Positions 26,231-36,287 of a DNA stretch of 64,000 nt are shown piece by piece. The stretch comes from Amycolatopsis australiensis (lineage in GTDB: Bacteria > Actinomycetota > Actinomycetes > Mycobacteriales > Pseudonocardiaceae): positions 8,656,001-8,720,000 of the forward strand of contig NZ_FPJG01000006.1 of NCBI RefSeq assembly GCF_900119165.1, written 5' to 3'. Each line of letters opens with the position of its first letter. Positions within the stretch are counted from its first letter, which is position 1. Made by a program: the position numbers and the translations under genes. A model generated the notes under the pieces. The model was not told the DNA's origin and did not search any database. It saw nothing but the letters and a program-made list of their open reading frames with translations.

Positions 26231-27010
26231 TCAGGTTGGCGACCACGGGACTGCGCGGGGTGCGCGTGCCGTGGCGAGGACCCGGCGCAACCCGTCAAAG
26301 GTCGCGAGCACGCGTTGCCCCTCTTCCTGCATCGACCGCAGTGCAGGGTCGTCGCTGATCTCAACGGTGAGGGCTTCGCGCCACAGCGCATGCTCGGCCC
26401 GACGCCACACCGGTTTGTCGGTGACCTCGACATCCACGAACCCGGCACGCGGCAATTGCCGGGCCAGATCCAGCTGCCGCAGTCGCGGCGACAGCCGTTC
26501 GTCGTCCGCGTCGAGGGCTTCCCAGCAGGTGACAATCACACGTCCGCCGGGGCGAACGATTCGACGGCACTCTCGCAATGCGTCCGGTAGCGGCTCGGCG
26601 AACTGGATGGAATCAACGATGAGCACCGCGTCGACCGACGCCGTGCTCAGTCCCGTAGCGGTCAGCTCACCCACGCGGAAGTCAGCGCGATCCGCCAGCC
26701 CCAACTCCCGTGCCCGGCGCTGGGCCTGCTCGATCGCGACGACGGAAAAGTCGATCCCCACCACCCGACAACCACTGCGTCGCGCGATCTCCAGCCCGTA
26801 TCCGCCGCGACCGCACGCCAGATCGGCCAGAGTTCGCTCAGCACACAGGTCGAGCGCCGACACAACTTCATCGAGCCCAGCTTCGCCCAGCAGGCTGGTG
26901 GACTGCAGATCCGGCGGAAGCCCCAGCACCCGCCGCACGAGCTCATCGGCTATCGGCGACTCGGCCCGATCCGCGTACCAGCTGTCAAACTCCCCAGCAC
27001 TCCTCGCCAC
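26231..27010 (-). CDS. Class I SAM-dependent methyltransferase
   Basis: The GTG at 27010 is preceded by GAAGG and gives 259 residues. Motif I is LADLACGRGGYGLEIA, followed by the acidic end of strand 2 (VVGIDFS), a motif with ADFRVGELTATGL and the motif IV/post region VDAVLIVDSIQF and ECRRIVRPGGRVIVTCWE. This is a typical Rossmann-fold Methyltransf_11/25-type enzyme. The substrate cannot be predicted. The gene stands alone, with a decayed region on either side. Confidence 0.8.
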   Translation of the reverse strand: MARSAGEFDSWYADRAESPIADELVRRVLGLPPDLQSTSLLGEAGLDEVVSALDLCAERTLADLACGRGGYGLEIARRSGCRVVGIDFSVVAIEQAQRRARELGLADRADFRVGELTATGLSTASVDAVLIVDSIQFAEPLPDALRECRRIVRPGGRVIVTCWEALDADDERLSPRLRQLDLARQLPRAGFVDVEVTDKPVWRRAEHALWREALTVEISDDPALRSMQEEGQRVLATFDGLRRVLATARAPRAVPWSPT

Positions 27011-27924
27011 CCTTCGACCATCTCACATCTCTCCACGCCCGGATGGGTGCCTGCCCGAACGGTCCGGCCAAGGACAGATCGGGTACGAATCTACCGGGGC
27101 GGGTACCCAAAAAGCTGGGTGACCACCAATAGCGTCGTCTGCCGGGGTCGCCTGCGTCATCCGTCGCGACCCCAGCCCGTTTGGTGCACGACATGCTGTG
27201 CCGGGGACTACCCGCGGCCGTAGCGCGGCTTGCACTCGACACTTCTGCCGCAGAACACGTCCAGTTCGATAGGATTTCGTCGTGCTCCGTGCCGCAGGTG
27301 CTGATATCTCGGAGCCGGTCTCAGGCGATGCCACAACCATTGATTCGCTCGCATCGGCCGCGATACACCGGGCGTGCGAGCAGCCAAAGTGCAGGACTGG
27401 TCGCCTGACCGCCTGCTCGACCACATGACCGCGGTGTCCCTCGGTCCAGATGGCTCGAACACCAGCTTTGACCCTCTCGCCGCAACATTCAAGCTCGTCG
27501 CTCGCTGACCGGCATACGGCTCACCGGTGACCTCGTTCGCGGAGCGAGCTGGCCAGCAGAATTCCTTCCGCGCCACCGCAGACGCGAGCCAGTCTGACAT
27601 CGCCAGCACGGTGAACCCATCCGAGCCGGTGTCGGATCAGGCACTCGCACCGGAAATGGACACAACCCAGAACCGAAGTCCAGAGCAAGTCTGGAGCGGG
27701 CGCCGCGCGGGCCGGGCGGTTCCACGACGTCCCGCTGTAGCCATGGGTCTGGCCGCAGTACCTGCGCCGCAGCTGCCGGAGGCCGGACGATCAGCTACGA
27801 CCACTCGGTCAACTTGCGCACGACCACGTGCAACCTCCGCGAGGAGAACCACCTCGACCGGCGACGTGGCTGGAGCTCCCCGTCGATCCAGGAGATCGAT
27901 CGCAGGCGTCGCCCGCTGACCTCG
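27011..27924. other. Gene-poor region
   Basis: No supported gene; several short frames on both strands are of equal quality and none has a recognisable motif. Confidence 0.4.
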
Positions 27925-28210
27925 TGATCGATCTCAGAGCATCGAAGATCCAGGGGACGCGCACGGAAATCGTCTTGGGACTGGACGGGAACCAGGTCGG
28001 CGGGCTGAGCGTGCACTTGTGCGATGCCGACGGACACACAGTGATCTGCCAGATCGAGGTCAGCGCGCCCTATCGACGTCGTCGCGTCGCACCCTTAATT
28101 CCTGGCGCCGCACGCTGAGCATCTACGGCAAATTCCGCTATCACGGTGCCGACGACCTGCGTCGCCGTCTCGACACTCTCACCGCAACCCGCCGTAACCG
28201 CAATGTTTGA
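27925..28210 (+). pseudogene. Possible GNAT acetyltransferase remnant
   Basis: A plus-strand frame encodes NQVGGLSVHLCDADG, then VICQIEVSAPYRRRRVA, which resembles motif A of GNAT acetyltransferases (pattern V-x-PxYRRRGVA). The following helix is out of frame and the sequence ends at 28210. The match is short and could be coincidental. Confidence 0.25.
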
Positions 28211-28906
28211 CTCTTCAGTCGAGTCCAAAGCCAGCGTTACCGCCTGCGGATACCCCACGAACGGCCCGGTTCACTCACCTCATGGCGGTTTCGTGAGTTC
28301 GCCGACTCCATGCCTTCGCCGCCACAGCAGGGTCGTCCGCGGCGGCCACCACTTCGACGTACGAAGGTGTCGACGCGGCTCGGAGCCTGTTCTCCTTGGT
28401 GTATCCCCGAACTACACACCGCCGGGACTCGACCAGGAGCCCATAGCGTGCGTGGCGGGTGATCGAACAGTGGACGATGTCGTATCGACGTCGTATCGGT
28501 GACTCCAGGGACCTCCTGCAACGTGTCCGTCTACGGCTTGTTGGCTCGTCATTCGCTCGTGGTGGTGGCCGTGTACACGATGGCGGGTGTCCGGTTGTTG
28601 GAGGGCTTGGTGCGGATCGCGCCCTTCGTCGGTCGAGGGACGGAACCGCCGAGTGGCGGAGCTGGGTTGCGCGCTGTGCACGGCGGTGGCAGGGCCGCTG
28701 GTTTCGAGGTCGGGTTCGAGCCTGCTGAGAGAGCATTCAGTGGACGATGACAGTCGCGACGTTCCTCGCGCCCGCCTGCGCCGCGGTGATATCGACCCTT
28801 ATTTCTCAGTTTTGGTTGCGCCACGGCGGAGTCACAGTAGGGTGCTGCCCGGGCACGGTCTGTCATACGGACAGGACCGGGAGCAGGGGAGCGTTATGCG
28901 TAGGCC
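28211..28906. other. Gene-poor region
   Basis: Nothing recognisable. The short plus-strand frame 28499-28750 has one hydrophobic stretch but no other support. Confidence 0.4.
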
Positions 28907-29364
28907 GTGAATGCTCTGGGCCGCGATCTGCGGCTGGTGCAGCAGCAAGCCGGTGAGCTGGACGCGCGGCTGGCGGCCGCCCGGCACACGGGACGTCCAA
29001 CCGATCAGCTGGTCACCGCCGTGGTGACCGGCCAAGGCGCACTGCTCGATCTGCGCATCGAGAATCGGGCACTCGCCGGTACGAACGCGCACAAGCTGGG
29101 CTGTCGATCGTCGAAGCGGTCCACGCCTCGCGCGCCGCGGCCAGCGCGGCGGCGGCACCGCAGTTGAACGCCCTGTTCGGCAAACAGCCTCCGGCCTCAC
29201 CAGTCAGCCCGCCTCCACCGGCGAGCGGGCTCGCTGCGACGCCGCGGCCGGGACCAGCGCCGGAACCCGTCCGCCGCCAGCCCATCGCCGAGGACGACCC
29301 GAGCTTCGAGGAGCTCGATTTCCTGACCGACGAGGAGCCGCAGCGGGACGGTGGTCGCTGGTGA
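28907..29364 (+). pseudogene. YbaB/EbfC-family protein with one frameshift
   Basis: From GTG 28907 the frame encodes the YbaB-like N-terminus (LRLVQQQAGELDARLAAA, then VTGQGALLDLRIENRALAG and NAHKLG). A one-base loss near 29100 shifts the frame; the correct continuation (LSIVEAVHASRAAASAAAA, LNALFG) is open in another frame to 29364. It ends in a Pro-rich and acidic tail. Such YbaB-like proteins accompany ESX-type WXG100 genes in Pseudonocardiaceae. The stop overlaps the GTG of the next gene (29361), so the ancestral operon is still visible. Confidence 0.65.
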
Positions 29365-29934
29365 ACAGCGAAGAGCAGCTCTATCACCTGTCGAAGGAGA
29401 TCGACGCGCGTGGCCGCGGTGGAGCAGGCGGCACGGACCGGTGAAAGCCTGCCCACCAGGGTGCCCATCGGCACCGGGCTGGGCACGGCGACCGTCGACG
29501 GGCTCGGCGGTCTGGTCTCGGTCGAGCTCGACCGGGACGCGATCGCCGGGCAGTCCGGCATCCCTTCCGGCATCGCCGACTGCGTGATCGAGACCTACGG
29601 CAAGGCGATCGAGTTCATCGGCACCTGCGCCGTCGAACTCGGCAAACTCGGCTACAAGACGATCGTCGCGATCGTGACCTCGGCCATCCCCATCGTCGAC
29701 GTCTTCGCCTCCAAGGACGTCATCGACGCGGTCGTGGACGCGTTCGCGACCCTCATCAACTCCATCAACGGATTGTTCGCCCAGGCCATCACCACGCTGG
29801 GCCACTTCCGCGGGCAGGCCACCGCCCTCGTCCAGGGCAACACCAACTTCCCCGACATCCCCCCGATGCCCGCCAACTCCGGAATGGACAACGAGAAGCA
29901 ATGGCGCGTCGACCCGACGGCGGCGCCGGCATGA
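29361..29934 (+). pseudogene. YbaB-like/ESX-associated fusion gene with one frameshift
   Basis: The GTG at 29361 starts NSEEQLYHLSKEIDAR; a missing base near 29410 moves the frame, after which VAAVEQAARTGESLP and VDGLGGLVSVELDRDAIAG continue the YbaB-like fold. The rest (GIADCVIETYGKAIEFIG to the acidic end) is helical and resembles ESX-associated WXG100-like proteins, so an in-frame deletion may have joined two genes. A shortened protein could still start at GTG 29410. It overlaps the lipoprotein gene by ATGA. Confidence 0.55.
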
Positions 29935-30539
29935 GGACGGCAATCCTCGGCTGTGCGGCACTGGTGTCGGCGAGCCTGCTCGCCGGGTGCGGCCCGTCGG
30001 AGCCCGAGCGCGTGCTCGCCCAGCCGCCCGCGCCGGTGCAGACCGGCGCTCCACTGCCCCCGGACCACGTCGATCAGCCCGTCGACCTGACGAAATTCGA
30101 CACCGACCCGTGCAGCCTGCTCACCACGGAGCAAGTCGCCGCGGTGGTGGCCGATCCACCCGACGGCGTGCGCCCGGTCAGGCAAACCACCGCGCCTACC
30201 TACGGGTGTTCGTGGGTTGAGCCCTTCGGTGCGAATGCGACCGCTTCGAAACCGGCCAACGGCCCGCGCACCCTCACCGAGCTGTCAGCGACGGAGGCGA
30301 GGAAACACGACGAACTGGAGCCGTGGACCGAAACATCCATCGACGGCCTGCCCGCCATCGTCTACCACCAGCGCGGCAGCACCGATGACTGCTCGGTGGC
30401 GGTACAGGTCACCGACCAGCAGATGCTCACCTTCGAGATCGTCGGCAAAGACCTGCCGGGCAACTACTGGGCCAACGACCGCTGCGGCGGCGTCGCGAAA
30501 ATGGCCGAAGCCGTCATCGGCAACCTCCGCAAACCCTGA
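29931..30539 (+). CDS. DUF3558 lipoprotein
   Basis: The ATG at 29931 overlaps the preceding stop (ATGA) and gives 202 residues. A lipoprotein signal with the lipobox LLAGC is followed by the DUF3558 pattern: DPCSLLTTEQVAAV, a C-containing YGCSWVEP segment and later DDCSVAVQV and DRCGGVAKMAEAV. DUF3558 lipoproteins occur in mycobacteria and Pseudonocardiaceae, commonly next to ESX-type genes, as here. The protein should be anchored at the outer face of the membrane. The gene itself looks intact although its operon partners are broken. Confidence 0.8.
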   Translation: MRTAILGCAALVSASLLAGCGPSEPERVLAQPPAPVQTGAPLPPDHVDQPVDLTKFDTDPCSLLTTEQVAAVVADPPDGVRPVRQTTAPTYGCSWVEPFGANATASKPANGPRTLTELSATEARKHDELEPWTETSIDGLPAIVYHQRGSTDDCSVAVQVTDQQMLTFEIVGKDLPGNYWANDRCGGVAKMAEAVIGNLRKP

Positions 30540-31030
30540 CCCGGCACAACCACCACGACAGCACATGACCGGAGCCAGCCCGGACGCCACCGCCCTGTGA
30601 AGGAGCGCATCGACTCCAGCTCGGCGAGAGCGTGCGCCGCCGGCGGCGAGCCCTCGAACGAGCTCGCCGCCAACGCGACTGGCTCGCTCAGCGCACCGAG
30701 GACGACTTCGTGCTCACCGAGACCGGCTCCGGACCTGGCACCCAGCTGATCGCCCAGTCCTACCGCGACGCGGCGTCATGCTGCTGTCGAAGGTCGAATG
30801 CACCGTGGACCCATCGGCACGGCGATGCCCTACCTGCCCGGCATCGCGGTGAACACCGACAACGGTCCGTTGCGCATCCTCGGCGCCTGCGTCCCCTCCC
30901 GCCTAGGCCACGGAAGCAAAACCACCCGCACCAGAGATCACCCCGCTCGTCGACGAACGCGCTGTCATGCCGAATCGCGTGCGTCGAGGGCCTATGGTCG
31001 TGTGCCCGGCTCCCCCGCCGGACGCTCAGG
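30540..31030. other. Decayed region after the DUF3558 gene
   Basis: Fragments such as QRDWLAQRTEDDFVLTETGS (near 30670-30730) and GTAMPYLPGIAVNTDNGPLR (near 30820-30880) look like real protein segments in different frames, so a gene has probably decayed here. No family can be named. Confidence 0.35.
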
Positions 31031-31340
31031 TCAGCGGTCCTTCTCTTGGGGAAGAAGGGCACGCAGCACCCGAGCAGCGCCGGTGGGGCTCGCCTCGCGT
31101 ACGGCGGGTTCGCCGAGGGTGACGGCGGTGCGCGCAGGATGGTCAGAAGGGCGGCGTCGCGTCGATTGTCACAGAGTGAAAGCCAGGTGAGCACGGCTCC
31201 GCGGGCGGTCGCGTGGATGACCGAGGCCGCGAACTCCTCGTCGACGCGCAGTAGGCCGCCGGCGGCGAGGCGGTGGATGCGTCCGCGCAGGATCTCCATG
31301 CCGGCCTGATAGGCGGCCGAGTCCGTGCCGCGTCGTTCCC
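31031..31340 (-). pseudogene. TetR-type C-terminal domain remnant
   Basis: On the minus strand the sequence YQAGMEILRGRIHRLAAGG, then EEFAASVIHATARGAVLTWL and RRDAALLTILR is typical of TetR-family ligand domains. A frameshift near 31120 is needed to reach the plausible end (TAVTLGEPAVREASPTGAAR to EKDR, stop at 31031). The helix-turn-helix part upstream cannot be recognised. It is a remnant rather than a working regulator. Confidence 0.45.
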
Positions 31341-31993
31341 GCGCGCACCGGTCGCGGTGACTTGCTGGTCGCCGGCGGCCAGGGCCGTCCGGCCGGTCAC
31401 GTGGCGCGGCACACCCGGCGGTGCCGATGACGCGGCACTGGTCGCGATCGACGACACGGGCGGGCGTCCTTCCCTTCTGGACGGCCGACCGGATCGCCCG
31501 GCGGAAGAAATGCACGGAAAGCGCGTCGCGCACGCCTGAAAGCCTGGCCCTGGATCCGCTGACCGCATTCGCACCCGGTCCGCCCACCTTTCGGAACTGA
31601 TCTCACCATCACAGAGAGATAGGATCTCTGGCGCGCCGAATCGCGAGGTCTCCATCGCCTGACCGACCGGCAACAAGACGCGTGTTCGCATGTACCGCTC
31701 GGTGGCACACGTGCCGTCAAGCGCTGCGCATGCAGGTCGTCCAGCTTGACTCATCCGATCTTTGGTGGTTCCCTGAGTGGACCGCCGCGGAAGTCACCGG
31801 GACTGACTGTCACCCGATTCCGGGAGTGCGGATGAGCGTATGGCGAATACGGAACCGGACCGGAATCCTCCCCCGTCCGGGACGGACCGTCCGGAATTCC
31901 CCGCCGTCACCGCCTTCTCCCTAATCGGACATTCGCGGCCAGAAGGCGCTTTCTCGCCGGTACTCTACTGAATTCACCATCCGAGGAGCTGAC
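31341..31993. other. Region without a supported gene
   Basis: The upstream part of the TetR remnant should lie here but is unrecognisable. The last 70 bases lead into the polysaccharide lyase gene and contain its GAGGAG ribosome binding site at 31983. Confidence 0.4.
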
Positions 31994-33409
31994 ATGGTCC
32001 CCACCCTTTCCCCGACCCGAAGTCGCAGCGCATTGGCCGCGGCCGGCGTCGCCGGACTGCTCGCCGTCTGCGGTCCGATGGCCGCCCCGGCCGGCGCGGC
32101 CGCCGGGCCCCGGACACTGACCGCGTCGTCACCGGGCCAGCTCACCGCGGCTCTGGCACAGGCGCGGCCGGGCGACCGGGTCGAGGTGGCCGCCGGCGCC
32201 TACGCCACCGGCCTGATCCGGGTGCCGCACTCGGGCACCGCGCAGGCGCCGATCACCATCGCCGCGGCCCAGCCCGGGCAGGTCCGGTTCACCGGGGCCG
32301 GCGGGCTGGACCTGACCGGTGCGTCCCACGTCGTCGTGCAGGGCTTCGCGTTCGACAACGACGCCGGGCTGACCGTGCCGGGCAACGCCGCCGCCAACCG
32401 GATTACGCGGAACACCTTCAGCGGGAATCCGGGCGGCGCCGACCTGACGGTGAAGGCCGACGACACCGAGGTCGACCACAACACGTTCCAGAACCGGACG
32501 ACGCAGGGGGTCTACCTCCAGGTCGTCGGACCCGGCGCGCACGACATGGCCCAACGAGTCCACGTGCACCACAACTACTTCTACAACCACCAGTACCATG
32601 GCGCAAACGGCGGCGAGTCGATCCGCTTCGGTCTCTCCGGCCGCCAGCACGCGGTGGCGAACGGGCTGATCGAGGACAACCTGTTCGCCAAGGCCGACGG
32701 CGACTCGGAAGCGATTTCCATCAAGTCGACCAGCAACGTGGTGCAGTACAACACGATCGTCAACAGCCGGGGAACGATCTCTTTGCGGCACGGGTGGAAC
32801 ACGCGCGTCGAGGGCAACATCCTCATCGGCGGCAGCACCGGCATCCGCTTCTTCGGCAACAACCACGTCATCGTCAACAACGTCGTCGAGGACACCACGG
32901 GCCCGGCGATGGAGGTCGGCGGCGGCGAGGTCCGCGACGACACCACCAGCGGCACCGATCACGAGGCCGCCGACCACTGCCTGGCCGCGTTCAACACGCT
33001 CTCCGGCAGCGGCCCGCTCGTCTGGTACAACAGCGGCAAGCCGTTCCCACCGTCGGACGACACGCTCGCCGACAACATCCTGCTCGGCCACGGCCAGCCG
33101 GCGGCCAAGGAGAGCGGCACGTCCTCGCACTTCACCGGCAACATCCTGTTCGGCTCCCCCGCCGGCACCCTGCCCGCGGGCGCGTACAAGACAGTCGACC
33201 CGAAGCTGGTGAAGGACGCACACGGCCTGCTGCGGCCCGCCGCCGACAGTCCGGCGATCGGCGCGGCGACCGGCTCGTTCCCGCAGGTGACGCTCGACAT
33301 CGACCAGCAGACCCGGCCGGCCGCCAAGGACACCGGCGCCGATCAGCACAACATCGCCACCCCGGCCCGGCCGCTGACCCCGGCCGACGTCGGCCCCAAC
33401 GCGCCGTAA
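31994..33409 (+). CDS. Secreted polysaccharide lyase family 6 enzyme (alginate lyase/chondroitinase B-like)
   Basis: The 471-residue protein starts at ATG 31994 after GAGGAG. Residues 1-36 are a signal peptide (ending APAGAA). The remainder is a parallel beta-helix of the PL6 type: NGGESIRFG, then EAISIKSTSN and GTISLRHG. The Lys in ISIKS and the Arg in LRHG are 21 residues apart, the spacing of the catalytic Lys and Arg of chondroitinase B. The enzyme should act outside the cell on uronic-acid polysaccharides by beta-elimination; the exact substrate is unknown. A strong hairpin terminator follows. No other catabolic gene is adjacent. Confidence 0.85.
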   Translation: MVPTLSPTRSRSALAAAGVAGLLAVCGPMAAPAGAAAGPRTLTASSPGQLTAALAQARPGDRVEVAAGAYATGLIRVPHSGTAQAPITIAAAQPGQVRFTGAGGLDLTGASHVVVQGFAFDNDAGLTVPGNAAANRITRNTFSGNPGGADLTVKADDTEVDHNTFQNRTTQGVYLQVVGPGAHDMAQRVHVHHNYFYNHQYHGANGGESIRFGLSGRQHAVANGLIEDNLFAKADGDSEAISIKSTSNVVQYNTIVNSRGTISLRHGWNTRVEGNILIGGSTGIRFFGNNHVIVNNVVEDTTGPAMEVGGGEVRDDTTSGTDHEAADHCLAAFNTLSGSGPLVWYNSGKPFPPSDDTLADNILLGHGQPAAKESGTSSHFTGNILFGSPAGTLPAGAYKTVDPKLVKDAHGLLRPAADSPAIGAATGSFPQVTLDIDQQTRPAAKDTGADQHNIATPARPLTPADVGPNAP

Positions 33410-33418
33410 CCCCTGCAT

Positions 33419-33460
33419 GCCGGGCCTCGACGCGGACTCCAGCGCCGAGGCCCGGCGTTC
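33419..33460 (+). terminator. Strong hairpin terminator after the lyase gene
   Basis: GCCGGGCCTCG (33419-33429) pairs perfectly with CGAGGCCCGGC (33446-33456); the loop is 16 bases and GTTCTT follows. Confidence 0.7.
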
Positions 33461-33518
33461 TTGCGTCGCTCGCCGAGTGCCGTGACCGGGCAGCAACTCA
33501 GGAAGAGGGGGCCTAGAC

Positions 33519-33844
33519 ATGCAACGACCTGCTCAGGTCACGGCATCGCGGACCCCGGCGCCCGTCCAGGCGGCGCGGGTACTGCTGACCGCCGTAGCGA
33601 TCAGCCACCTGGTCGTGCCCCTGGTGATGGGGCTCAAGCAGAACACCCTGCTCGCCCAGATCGCGATCCAGCAACCCGATTTCGGCGCGGCTGAGGTCGC
33701 CCGGTCAGCCACTATCGCCGTGACGTCCAGGGCCACCTTGCTGTCCATGGCGTTCAGCGTCGTGTCTTGGTCATCCTCGCCGTCCTGAACGCACGCTTCT
33801 GCCGCGATGAAGGCTTTTCACTGATCGCGCTCTGGACTGGCTGA
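33519..33844 (+). pseudogene. Small membrane protein gene with one frameshift
   Basis: From ATG 33519 the frame encodes a membrane protein (VLLTAVAISHLVVPLVMGL; later ATLLSMAFSVV). A one-base shift near 33765 restores a hydrophobic continuation (VLVILAVLNARFCRDEGFS) ending at TGA 33844. If the shift is ignored the protein ends after 89 residues. Function is unknown. Confidence 0.45.
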
Positions 33845-33975
33845 CAGTTGCGACCCCACCGCTCTCGATGCGTCTACCTGCAGGACGAGCCCCATCATCG
33901 ACCGGGAGGCGGGCCACAGCCCACTGCATGCTCAGGCCAGCAAGGCTTGCAGCTTGGCTTCGTTGGCCGGCTGAT

Positions 33976-34173
33976 CTGGCGCACGGCGTTCCCGAGCAGC
34001 GCGATCCGGCCGCGTGACCACGAGTCCATCCGGATCTGGAACACGAAGTCCGGTGCGGCTTGCAGCGCCCGCAACAGCCGGGGAACCTCCCACCCGCCAC
34101 CCGAGAACCGTTGCACCACAAACCCCGGACTGGGGTCTCGCTCGCGCACGAACCCTGGCCAGCGGGCATACCC
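33976..34173 (-). pseudogene. FAD-dependent monooxygenase fragment
   Basis: The minus-strand frame contains SGGGWEVPRLLRALQAAPDF and MDSWSRGRIALLGNAV, matching the region around the second FAD motif of PHBH-type aromatic hydroxylases (pattern GWEVPRLL..., then SWSRGRVALxGDAA). Neither end continues into a complete enzyme and the N-terminal FAD-binding domain is absent. Confidence 0.55.
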
Positions 34174-34518
34174 GTGACGACACCAGCCCGGAGCAGGGCT
34201 ACTTCCCTCTGGACGAACCGACCGTCCAGTCGCCGACGCGATCCTGCACATCAACAACGCAGACACTCTCACGGCAAGCGGCATGGAGGGCGACGAGTAC
34301 CCGGTCCAGTTCACCTACGCAGGCGCCAACGAGTCGACGGGCGGAAACCCGGCTCCACGGCGATCTCCTGCCGCTCGGTCAAGTCCGCGCCCCGAGCACG
34401 GACTCGGCGGTGGTCCAGTCGTCCAGCACGTGCTTGCTCTGATCGGGGAGTGTGGATGGCGGAGGGTCGGCGGCTGGGTGACGATGCCGCTGAACCGAAC
34501 AACCCGGAAGGACTGACC
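34174..34518. other. Debris between the monooxygenase fragment and the phosphoesterase gene
   Basis: A plus-strand segment near 34220-34345 (ADAILHINNADTLTASGMEG and DEYPVQFTYAGANE) looks like a true protein fragment of unknown family without start or end. Nothing else is seen. Confidence 0.35.
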
Positions 34519-35652
34519 ATGGCTGTCACCGGCCCGATCTCTCACGTCGTCATCATGGTCCAGGAGAACCACACCACCGACAACTACTTCCGGTCCATGG
34601 CAGCCTTCGGCGCCAACGTCGCGAACCGGTGGCCCACCTCGCCGAACCCGCCGAAATCGGACCAGCCGCACGACCGGCACGCCTACTACCGCTGGCTGAC
34701 CAAGAAGATCACCGGCGCCCATGTGCAGTTCGACACCGTCAAAGATCTTCCGTTCTACGCCTGGCTCGCCGCCCGCGGCGCGTTCATCGAGAACCATTGC
34801 GCCGGCTACGGCACCAACTCCACGCCGAACCACCTGCTCATCGTCGGCGGTCAGACGCCGACGCTGCGCAACCCGCCCCCTGGTCAGGCTCCGCCGCTGT
34901 GGGACATGCCGTCGCTGCCCGGCCTCGCCGCCGACCACGGCCTCAGCTGGAAGGCCTACACCGGCAGCAGTGGCTACCCCGTCGAGTTCTACCAGCAGCT
35001 CAAGGGCTCCCCGAACATCGTCCGCTCGGCCGACATCATCACCGACGCGCAATCCCGGACCTTGCCCGCACTGTCGATGGTCTGGCACGACTCGCCCTAC
35101 GACGAGCACCCGCCCGCGAACGTGAGCAACGGGATGGACGCGATCTGGCAGATCGTCGACGCGGTCGTGAAGGCGGGCGCCTGGGAATCGACCGTCTTCA
35201 TGCTGACCTGGGACGACTGGGGCGGCTACGACGACCACGTGGTCACACCCAACGTCGAGACCAGCCTCGACGGCGTCCAGCTCGCCTACGGACCCCGCGT
35301 CCCGCTGCTGATGTTCGGCGGACGTGTCCGGCCGGGCATCGACCACCGCTGGTCGTGGCACCCGAGCATCCCCAAGACCGCCATCGACCTGCTGGGCCTG
35401 CCCAAACTCGGCGTGCCCAGGATCGACGGCGACAAGGGCCTCGCCGACCTCGTGGACCTCTCCGGCTCACCGGAACTCAACCCGGCCCCGCCCGCGCACG
35501 GCACGAAGATCACCCAGCCCGTCCCGCCCAAGCCCGCTCCGACGCCGGCCCCGGTGCCCCCTCCCCCGATCGCCAAGCCCACCACGGTCGGCCCCATCGT
35601 GCTGCGCGATGGCTCCGCCTTGCCACCACCCGATGACGTCCCACTGCGGTGA
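34519..35652 (+). CDS. Phosphoesterase (phospholipase C/acid phosphatase-like)
   Basis: I chose ATG 34519 with GGAAGGAC upstream, giving 377 residues; the frame is open further upstream over debris. The N-terminus carries the phosphoesterase-family motif HVVIMVQENHTTDNYF, then NHLLIVGGQTP, a central HDSPYDEHPP segment and the metal-site-like WDDWGGYDDHV. The C-terminal 70 residues are a Pro-rich tail (PVPPKPAPTPAPVPPPP). No signal peptide is visible, which is unusual for this family and could mean that the start lies upstream or that the protein is cytoplasmic. The substrate is unknown. Confidence 0.75.
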   Translation: MAVTGPISHVVIMVQENHTTDNYFRSMAAFGANVANRWPTSPNPPKSDQPHDRHAYYRWLTKKITGAHVQFDTVKDLPFYAWLAARGAFIENHCAGYGTNSTPNHLLIVGGQTPTLRNPPPGQAPPLWDMPSLPGLAADHGLSWKAYTGSSGYPVEFYQQLKGSPNIVRSADIITDAQSRTLPALSMVWHDSPYDEHPPANVSNGMDAIWQIVDAVVKAGAWESTVFMLTWDDWGGYDDHVVTPNVETSLDGVQLAYGPRVPLLMFGGRVRPGIDHRWSWHPSIPKTAIDLLGLPKLGVPRIDGDKGLADLVDLSGSPELNPAPPAHGTKITQPVPPKPAPTPAPVPPPPIAKPTTVGPIVLRDGSALPPPDDVPLR

Positions 35653-35903
35653 ACCCGGCAACCCCGCGTCTTCCAGACGACGTCGTCTGCGGCGTCGGCC
35701 ACGCGCGGCTCGCTCGGCACCGCGGCCACTGGGCGCGGTGGCGGGCATCGGGTAGCCCAGCGGTGCCGGGTCAGCGGGATACGCACTCCCCTGCCGGACG
35801 CCGGACACCTCGGGCCGGTCACCGACCACCGAGGTCACGCTCGCCGCGATCGAGCGGCGATCTCGCGCAGCTGCACACCGGACGGGCAGGCACCGGCGTG
35901 AGG
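35653..35903. other. Non-coding stretch
   Basis: No supported gene is seen between the phosphoesterase gene and the fragment on the minus strand. Confidence 0.4.
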
Positions 35904-36026
35904 TCAGGCGGCGAGGTCGCAGACGGCGACGACCGTCAACGCGTTCTGCGGATTCGTCTCCCGGTTCTTGCGTGCCGCGTCGCGGCCGTCGACGTTGATC
36001 TCGCAGCCGAACGTGTCCGGCAGCTC
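35904..36026 (-). pseudogene. C-terminal gene fragment
   Basis: On the minus strand the segment ELPDTFGCEINVDGRDAARK followed by NALTVVAVCDLAA and a stop reads as a genuine protein end. A Cys pair (GCEI, AVCD) is notable. Upstream the frame is broken. The family is not recognised. Confidence 0.3.
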
Positions 36027-36117
36027 GGGACGTGACCTGCCTGCTCGGGTTCCTCGCGCAGCTGCTGCCGTACTCGTGCCGGGTCAACCCCTCCCCGGCA
36101 CGTCCCCACCGATTGCC

Positions 36118-36225
36118 TCGCAGGCGGCGGCCTTCCTGCGCCACCACGGCCGAGACCGGGTCGTCGTGCGTTCGGCGGGCTCCGCGCCGGACGACGCCGT
36201 CAGCTCGGCCGTCGTCCAGGTTATG
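36118..36225 (+). pseudogene. Arsenate reductase (LMW-PTP type) fragment
   Basis: The plus-strand segment SQAAAFLRHHGRDRVVVRSA continuing GSAPDDAVSSAVVQVM closely follows the region after the P-loop of ArsC-type reductases (pattern SQMAAAxL...RSAGSxPAxxxxPxVVxxM). The catalytic Cys loop upstream and the rest downstream are absent. Confidence 0.45.
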
Positions 36226-36287
36226 CCGCCGCGGCATCCCGGCCGGTTTGCCCTCATCGCAGGTTCGCCGCTGCTAATGTCCGGCCG

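Noticed and set aside
32129..33520. Minus-strand frame of 463 codons opposite the PL6 lyase
   Set aside because: It has V/G/R-rich low-complexity composition and no motif; the plus-strand lyase is clearly the real gene.
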